Shown here: positions 61,801 through 64,000 of the stretch, one piece after another | Layout of the letters: each line of letters begins with the position of its first letter | Numbering within the stretch: the first letter of the stretch is position 1 | Assembly: GCA_033980235.1 (NCBI GenBank) | Contig: CM067075.1 | Span: 16,442,844 to 16,506,843, forward strand | Length of the DNA: 64,000 nt | Direction of reading: 5' to 3' | Source: Diadema setosum | Lineage: Eukaryota; Echinodermata; Echinoidea; Diadematoida; Diadematidae | The notes under the pieces: generated by a model | Seen by the model: the letters and a program-made list of their open reading frames with translations, nothing else | Databases searched by the model: none | What the model was told of the DNA's origin: nothing | Program-made: the position numbers and the translations under genes

Positions 61801-63539
61801 GTCAACCCGTTTTAAATGTGCAGAGAAAATTGTAAAAATGTTTTTGCAGGTTTTACAATTTGTGCTAGTTGTAATCAAATCACTGAATTTGTACTGTGTC
61901 TGACTCTGAAAGATCTTGATTGTGTTTTGTTTTGCTTTATTTCTTGCCTCTTTGTAACTTGCCTCTTTGTAGATGGCATAACACAAAAATATCCATAATT
62001 GGTGGAAGTGACATTCTAGTTACAGGGCAGATACTTTGAAAATTATCTAATATATGTAATTTTGAGTCATTTTTCTGTATAATTTTGTAATATGTTGTTT
62101 ATCTCCAAGTTTTTGAATGAGTTTAGAATGATGATATTTCATTGTTTCTTTGTATTCTCTTGATGGTGATCAGTCCTGGACAGGCTCTACGAAATTTGGT
62201 CAGTCCTCTTGACTACCTGAACAGTGGTGTCAGCTTCAATAGCTACCTTGGTAAGTTCTAGCTTGGGAGTTTGCATTTTGTCTTTATCAGAGGGGCAGGG
62301 TGGTCCCATTTTCTTATGGGAGCAGTTGGCAGCTTGGAGTTTTGAGCTGTGATTATTTTAGCCAAACATTCAATTTTTTTTTCTTTTTTTTAAAAGGATA
62401 CAGCTGAATATATTGTTTTGTGTAGGTAAAATGTGAAGTACAGTCTACCCGTAACAACTGTCTAAATGAAAGCAACAGATCTATGAAACCTTGGGTGAGT
62501 TCTAATTGCATTGAAGGCCTATTGAAGATATACAAAAATCTCATTTGCATGATGCACTGGTGTATATGAGTCCCACCCCCTGACTTCTGATATATGGCTC
62601 GGAAAAAGAAAATCTGAGGTGTATGATAAATTTTATGAAAAACAGTGGAACATTGTTGAGACATTTTGAAATGCGATCCTGTGGGTATCATGAAATTGGT
62701 ACGATGGTCATAAAGACTGGAGTGGCGCTGGTGGAAAACTCGTCAGCTCTAGTTTCAAATATTGTCTTTAATTTTCTTGAAAAGACACATTTTATTGGTG
62801 ACTGACGAATGTTAATAGAGATGTTATGGTTCATACTCATCTTGAAAATAAGGAAATTCATTAGAATGGGTAGGAAGCAAAGCTTAGCATTCATCTGTCT
62901 AAATACATTGAGAGTATGACTTCTGTAATGTTGCAGCCACCTACACAAGCTCCCTATTGTCAATCACATAACTCAGGTGTTCTGCTGTTCTTTCGGTCAT
63001 CATATATCTTGAACCTTTTGCCCCAATTTCATTATTATTCTTGGTTTACACATAGCAGGCTTTCCTGTTTTATTGTTAGAATTTTTGACTGATAATGACT
63101 TGATATACCCAGTTGAAATGGAACCAGGAAGAGGACAGGGTTTATATCTATTCTTCGTCCATGAGGTCTAAACTAGTAGATTAAAAAAATATACCAACAC
63201 ATGGGGCTACAGATTCTTGATTCATCTTTTACTTAATTTTGTCATCAAGCGCAACATGCAAGCTTTGAAGTATATGATGTATGGACTCATGATTTATTGG
63301 AGTCTGCTCCTTACTCTTTTGTTGGCAGGCTTTTCTGTGGCGTCAGCACAGCTGACTGACGAGTCTGATGTCCAGTACTACATAGCTGGGGCCCCAAGGG
63401 CAGATGCTATGGGCGCTGTCCTTGTCCTAAAGAAGGATGAAACACTACTACGGCCATCCTTCTTCTACCGCATCAATGCGGAGAAGCCGTCGTCATCCTT
63501 TGGCTACGATGTGGCTGTTGCCGACCTCAACGGAGACAA
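28192..63539 (+). CDS. Integrin alpha-subunit gene, N-terminal part (7 exons, continues past the window)
   Basis: Gene-level entry. Seven exons (28192-28385, 59039-59172, 59592-59671, 60183-60389, 60984-61069, 62174-62250, 63329-63539) splice in frame into about 329 residues. The protein starts with a signal peptide (hydrophobic ILIVFATFLCIFQAVV, cleavage likely just before FNYEP). The beta-propeller follows, with family motifs DSYFGFSVAEHR, VIIVGAP, GGVFRCPF, NQWLGVSVASQGPGG, VVACAHRYK, GKCYFLDNEL, MGIPGTDNWLGG, FNSYLGFSVA, YYIAGAPRAD, GAVLVLKKDE and SSFGYDVAVADLNGDK, the last starting a calcium-binding loop. Integrin alpha chains pair with beta chains as type I membrane receptors for matrix ligands. 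No I domain is inserted between blades 2 and 3. The motifs CAHRYK, SQGPGG and SSFGYDVAV are closest to the laminin-binding (alpha3/6/7, PS1) group; that subclass call is inference. Intron 1 is about 30.7 kb. Confidence 0.95.
28386..33372 (+). other. Integrin intron 1, first part
   Basis: Donor GTAAGT, then a GAAAA-rich tract (28440-28480), T runs near 29478 and 29615, and otherwise anonymous AT-rich DNA. No coding fragment found. Confidence 0.5.
28823..28853. repeat. Short telomere-like CCCTAA stretch
   Basis: Four imperfect CCCTAA units (CCTAACCCTAAACCCTAA and on) in integrin intron 1. Too short to be more than an interstitial remnant. Confidence 0.6.
33377..33931. mobile_element. TTAA-flanked palindromic element, family A copy 1
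   Basis: AAGGACAAGTCCACCTTCAT ... ATGAAGGTGAACTTGTCCT between TTAA sites. Long inverted arms share GAGGAGACTACTAC / GTAGTCTCCTC and AATTTTTAAA / TTCATAACT text. About 555 bp, no coding capacity. Confidence 0.8.
34521..35079. mobile_element. TTAA-flanked palindromic element, family A copy 2
   Basis: AGGGAAGACAAACCCAAAGA ... CTTTGGGTTTACTTTCCCT between TTAA sites. Arms contain TGGATGAGGAGACTACTAGA and its complement, homologous to the copies at 33377 and 35311. Confidence 0.8.
35311..35905. mobile_element. TTAA-flanked palindromic element, family A copy 3
   Basis: AGGACAAGGTCACCTTCATA ... TATGAAGGTGAACTTGTCCT between TTAA sites, nearly 600 bp, inverted arms throughout. The third copy within 2.6 kb. 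Confidence 0.8.
35941..36048. mobile_element. Possible small MITE
   Basis: CAACTGTCGGGGCTGACCAA at the left is roughly the reverse complement of GTCAGCGCCGACAAGCGTTG at the right, about 108 bp apart. The duplication is not clear. Confidence 0.4.
36787..37000. mobile_element. Small inverted-repeat element, TACTGTAAAAGT ends (copy 2)
   Basis: Begins TACTGTAAAAGTAGATATTT and ends AAATTTCCACTTTTACAGTA, with TTTTTGC / GCAAAAA just inside both ends. 214 bp, non-coding, in integrin intron 1. Confidence 0.7.
37001..39618. other. Integrin intron 1, anonymous stretch
   Basis: Poly-C and (CT)n around 37194-37226, a G run near 37760. No recognised gene or element. Confidence 0.4.
39619..39708. mobile_element. 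About 90-bp palindromic mini-element (copy 2)
   Basis: TTAACCTGTTGAGGATGAGT ... CCTGTCCTCAATGGGTTAA; homologous in reverse to 8783-8874 over its whole length. Confidence 0.7.
39988..40036. repeat. (GT)n microsatellite
   Basis: Uninterrupted TG repeat of about 49 bp in integrin intron 1. Confidence 0.95.
41430..41690 (+). pseudogene. LINE 3' end (C-terminus and 3' tail)
   Basis: The frame 41433-41553 reads TGPILWNELPLDIQESPNID and then VKLKSHLFNCAYKLFV before a stop, the same C-terminal signature as the copy at 3602. It is followed by TGGTGCTATACAAACAGAGA and an (ATT/ATC)-rich end, as in CR1/L2 3' tails. Confidence 0.7.
41805..42241. mobile_element. TTAA-flanked inverted-repeat element, family C
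   Basis: AGGCACATAGTCCCGGTAGT and ACCGGGACCATGTGCCT inverted ends with TTAA on both sides (41801-41804 and 42242-42245). 437 bp, GC-richer than its surroundings. Confidence 0.75.
43026..43607. mobile_element. Inverted-repeat element with TGCATTTATCTA ends
   Basis: GGCTGCATTTATCTAGCTTG at the left pairs with TTTGTAGATAAATGCACCC at the right. The left end is duplicated in tandem near 43135. Interior full of CGCATTTCAAA-type inverted words. Same general type as the element at 52304. Confidence 0.7.
43732..44102. mobile_element. TTAA-flanked palindromic element, family B copy 1
   Basis: AGGGATGGTACAGTATTGGT ... CAAAACTATACGATCCCT between TTAA sites. Inverted arms contain GATGAAAATCGGGTTTGGAA / TTTCAAAACCAATTTTCATC. 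Confidence 0.78.
44424..44588. mobile_element. 165-bp MITE with GGGCCACCAAAA direct repeats
   Basis: Ends CAGGGCTCGACACTAAC and GTTAGTGTGGAGCCCTG, 5-bp duplication TATAC at 44419-44423 and 44589-44593. Inside, GGGCCACCAAAA recurs four times at irregular spacing. Confidence 0.8.
44594..48274. other. Integrin intron 1, anonymous stretch
   Basis: Low-complexity tracts (poly-T near 47078 and 47915, compound CT/GT at 46320) in AT-rich DNA. No coding evidence. Confidence 0.4.
46320..46380. repeat. (CT)n / (GT)n compound microsatellite
   Basis: TCTCTCTCT, then TGTGTGTG, then CTCTCTCT in sequence. Confidence 0.9.
48275..49622. repeat. Dispersed 1.35-kb repeat with CCTCCGCC ends and AAGGTCA clusters
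   Basis: It starts ATGCCTCCGCCACGAAGTGG and ends GGCGGAGGCATACCAGTCGC. After the start comes a (TCCG)n tract (48322-48400). Direct subrepeats with AAATACATAAAAT(T/A)TCACTA follow, with runs of AGGTCAAAGGTCAAAGGTCA. It has the same architecture as the repeat at 9571-10673. It lies in integrin intron 1 and has no coding capacity. Confidence 0.8.
49623..51061. other. Integrin intron 1, anonymous stretch
   Basis: No repeat or coding fragment recognised; the open frame at 50622-50978 shows no family features. Confidence 0.35.
51062..51284. mobile_element. TTCGCGA-rich inverted-repeat element (copy 2, opposite orientation)
   Basis: Reverse-complement homologue of 3294-3533. It ends AAATATATGGCGTATACAGT. 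CpG-rich TTCGCGA motifs are largely kept. Confidence 0.8.
52304..54166. mobile_element. Large inverted-repeat element with CGTTCATGCGAA ends
   Basis: GGCCGCGTTCATGCGAATTT at the left, TTTCGCATGAACGCAGCCC at the right. Just inside are AATCATGATT/CACGGT and AGAATCATGATT words in inverted order. A second element (52616-53680) is inserted in it. No transposase frame is visible. Confidence 0.75.
52616..53680. mobile_element. Nested inverted-repeat element with ATTTACACTT ends
   Basis: TAGCCGCATTTACACTTACT at the left, AAGCAAGTGTAAATGGGCCTA at the right. Next to both ends are ATCGTGATTTTTAAAATCGC-like words. It lies wholly within 52304-54166, so it inserted later. Confidence 0.75.
54252..54956. 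mobile_element. Inverted-repeat element with CCCGTTTACACC ends and TCTAAGA duplication
   Basis: CCCCGTTTACACCGCC ... GTTGGTGTAAACGGG, flanked by the direct repeat TCTAAGA (54245-54251 and 54957-54963). Both ends carry TTTTAGGCCGGCCC-like text. The right half repeats GGGCCAGCGTGCGTTTAC in tandem. Duplication length hints at hAT type. Confidence 0.78.
55395..55777. mobile_element. TTAA-flanked palindromic element, family B copy 2
   Basis: AGGGACTGTACAGTACTAGT ... CAGAACTGTACACACCCT between TTAA sites. Homologous to 43732-44102, including GATGAAAATTGGTTTTCAAA. Confidence 0.78.
56508..56799. mobile_element. MITE with ACAGAGACTCCAAC ends
   Basis: ACAGAGACTCCAACTCTCC and GGTTGGAGTCTCTGT inverted ends, with ATTT on both sides. 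The interior has repeated TCTCCCGC / GCGGGAGA words. 292 bp. Confidence 0.78.
57779..57813. repeat. Poly-T tract
   Basis: Run of about 34 T in integrin intron 1, possibly the antisense tail of an old retroposed copy, though nothing recognisable lies beside it. Confidence 0.9.
58774..58810. repeat. (AT)n microsatellite
   Basis: About 18 TA units, shortly before the integrin exon 2 region. Confidence 0.95.
59039..59172 (+). CDS. Integrin alpha coding exon 2
   Basis: The acceptor is TCTTGCAG ending at 59038 and the donor is GTAAGT at 59173. Its first base completes the split Val codon, then it reads IIVGAPIHQTDINATKPGGV and FRCPFSSNFSDC. This is blade 1 ending with the VGAP strand and the G(A/G)V-C strand that follows. 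The Cys pair probably forms the first propeller disulphide. It leaves in phase 1. Confidence 0.93.
59592..59671 (+). CDS. Integrin alpha coding exon 3
   Basis: The acceptor is CTCTGCAG ending at 59591 and the donor is GTAAGT at 59672. It reads NGDGTPMKSNQWLGVSVASQ and GPGGAVV; the first codon is completed across the intron. QWLGVSV begins blade 2 and SQGPGG is characteristic of the laminin-binding alpha group. It leaves in phase 0. Confidence 0.92.
60183..60389 (+). CDS. Integrin alpha coding exon 4
   Basis: The acceptor is CAACACAG ending at 60182 and the donor is GTAACC at 60390. 69 codons read ACAHRYKVQPANIDEVQGLG, KCYFLDNELEKDL, then a Cys-containing segment ending KYCQAGTDVAVTK. CAHRYK and the Cys spacing are blade 2 features. 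Both borders are phase 0. Confidence 0.93.
60714..60790. repeat. SINE/LINE-tail-like fragment
   Basis: (ATA)n followed by CACATTTTCATATAGTGCAT and TCTCAATGTGCTTTACATCC, a common retroposon tail wording in marine invertebrates. It lies in the integrin intron between exons 4 and 5. Confidence 0.45.
60984..61069 (+). CDS. Integrin alpha coding exon 5
   Basis: The acceptor is CTTAACAG ending at 60983 and the donor is GTGAGT at 61070. It reads MSPDITIQEYIMGIPGTDNW and LGGIATANV, the blade-2 closing strand (a GxPG..W.G motif, where I-domain-containing chains would carry their insert shortly after). It leaves in phase 2. Confidence 0.88.
62174..62250 (+). CDS. Integrin alpha coding exon 6
   Basis: The acceptor is GTGATCAG ending at 62173 and the donor is GTAAGT at 62251. 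It reads PGQALRNLVSPLDYLNSGVS and FNSYLG. NSYLG(F/Y)SV is the start of blade 3. The phase 2 entry and phase 1 exit fit exons 5 and 7. Confidence 0.88.
63329..63539 (+). CDS. Integrin alpha coding exon 7
   Basis: The acceptor is TTGGCAG ending at 63328. The donor is GTCAGT at 63540, a less usual hexamer, but the phase fits. It reads FSVASAQLTDESDVQYYIAG, then APRADAMGAVLVLKKDE and, near the end, SSFGYDVAVADLNGDK, the entry into the calcium-binding loop of the next blade. The following exon is not recognisable before the window ends at 64000. Confidence 0.92.
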
Positions 63540-64000
63540 GTCAGTCCATTTCCTTTTTCAAAATACCTTGCTTATTCCCGTGCTAGCCTGAGGACTTCCA
63601 TCTCTACTGCCATGGCAATTGAAGGCAATTGAGAGAGAAGATCAGATGAAGTATAAAAACAAAAAACAAAAACAGGCACACTTGCATTGCAATGGAGTTT
63701 CTGAAATTAGATTTACAAAGATTGCAAACGGTATGAGGAAGGAGACAAATGTAGAATGGTCATACTTTCTTGCATGTACTTCTGCTTTTGTTGATGAAGG
63801 TTTCTTGTGTCAGATGTGATGTATGATGTGTCAGATATGCTTCCGTGGAACTATTTTAATGAAGACTCTTCTTCAATTGTTTACAGGACTTTCTATGATG
63901 CTGTAGCTCAAAAAATATCTATGTGAAGAGCTATAAACCTTCTGAGATTTTGTACTTAGCAGGTGATTATTTAGAATATAACCTCAATCTATGAAGGTAC

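Noticed and set aside
63540..64000. Possible next integrin exon after TTTACAG near 63886
   Set aside because: Reading on in the required phase gives TFYDAVAQ rather than the expected propeller strand ending in a VGAP-type motif.
1..64000. tRNA and rRNA genes
   Set aside because: I noticed no cloverleaf with A and B boxes and no ribosomal sequence while reading. Only a covariance-model scan could exclude them fully.

Overview
The window is animal nuclear DNA. Coding sequence is sparse and split by GT-AG introns, intergenic and intronic DNA is packed with transposon remnants, and there are many (GT)n, poly-T and minisatellite tracts. Two host genes can be read with confidence. A marine deuterostome, most likely an echinoderm such as a sea urchin, is suggested by a TU-like foldback element with 15-bp repeat termini, a Gmr1-like Ty3/gypsy element, and dispersed repeats of the 'CCTCCGCC / AAGGTCAAAGGTCA' style. 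The species assignment is inference.

Layout: positions 1-7.97 kb hold no recognisable gene, only small inverted-repeat elements and one LINE tail. From 20045 down to about 8.0 kb the minus strand carries BLOC1S1 (BLOC-1 subunit 1, also called GCN5L1) in four recognisable exons joined by phase-compatible introns. Its first intron (about 9 kb) holds a nearly pristine LTR retrotransposon (11075-16938; LTRs 1138 bp each with one difference, TTAC target duplication, proline-tRNA-type primer site). Next to it is a large inverted-repeat element built round five tandem 212-bp hairpin units (17327-19264). Its second intron holds a 158-bp tandem array rich in nuclear-receptor-type DR1 motifs. The 8.1 kb between BLOC1S1 and the next gene contains a 107-bp MITE with a 9-bp target duplication, a LINE C-terminal fragment, a 2.3-kb TU-like foldback element and a broken APE/RT LINE.

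At 28192 on the plus strand an integrin alpha-subunit gene starts. Exon 1 encodes the signal peptide and the start of the beta-propeller. A first intron of about 30.7 kb follows, and six further exons (59039-63539) continue the propeller, after which the gene runs off the window. The reading resembles the laminin-binding (PS1 / alpha3-6-7) branch and has no inserted I domain. The giant intron is a collection of TTAA-flanked palindromic elements, nested inverted-repeat elements, LINE tails and minisatellites.

The most unusual item is the LTR element. Its single intact 1050-codon frame reads gag (SCAN-like capsid, CCHC knuckle), protease and complete integrase, but the element contains no reverse transcriptase or RNase H at all, yet it looks recently inserted. 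It is best read as a non-autonomous derivative of the Gmr1-like group, in which integrase precedes reverse transcriptase. The two host genes are divergently arranged, with no sign that they work together. BLOC1S1 acts in endosome-lysosome biogenesis, and the integrin acts in cell adhesion.
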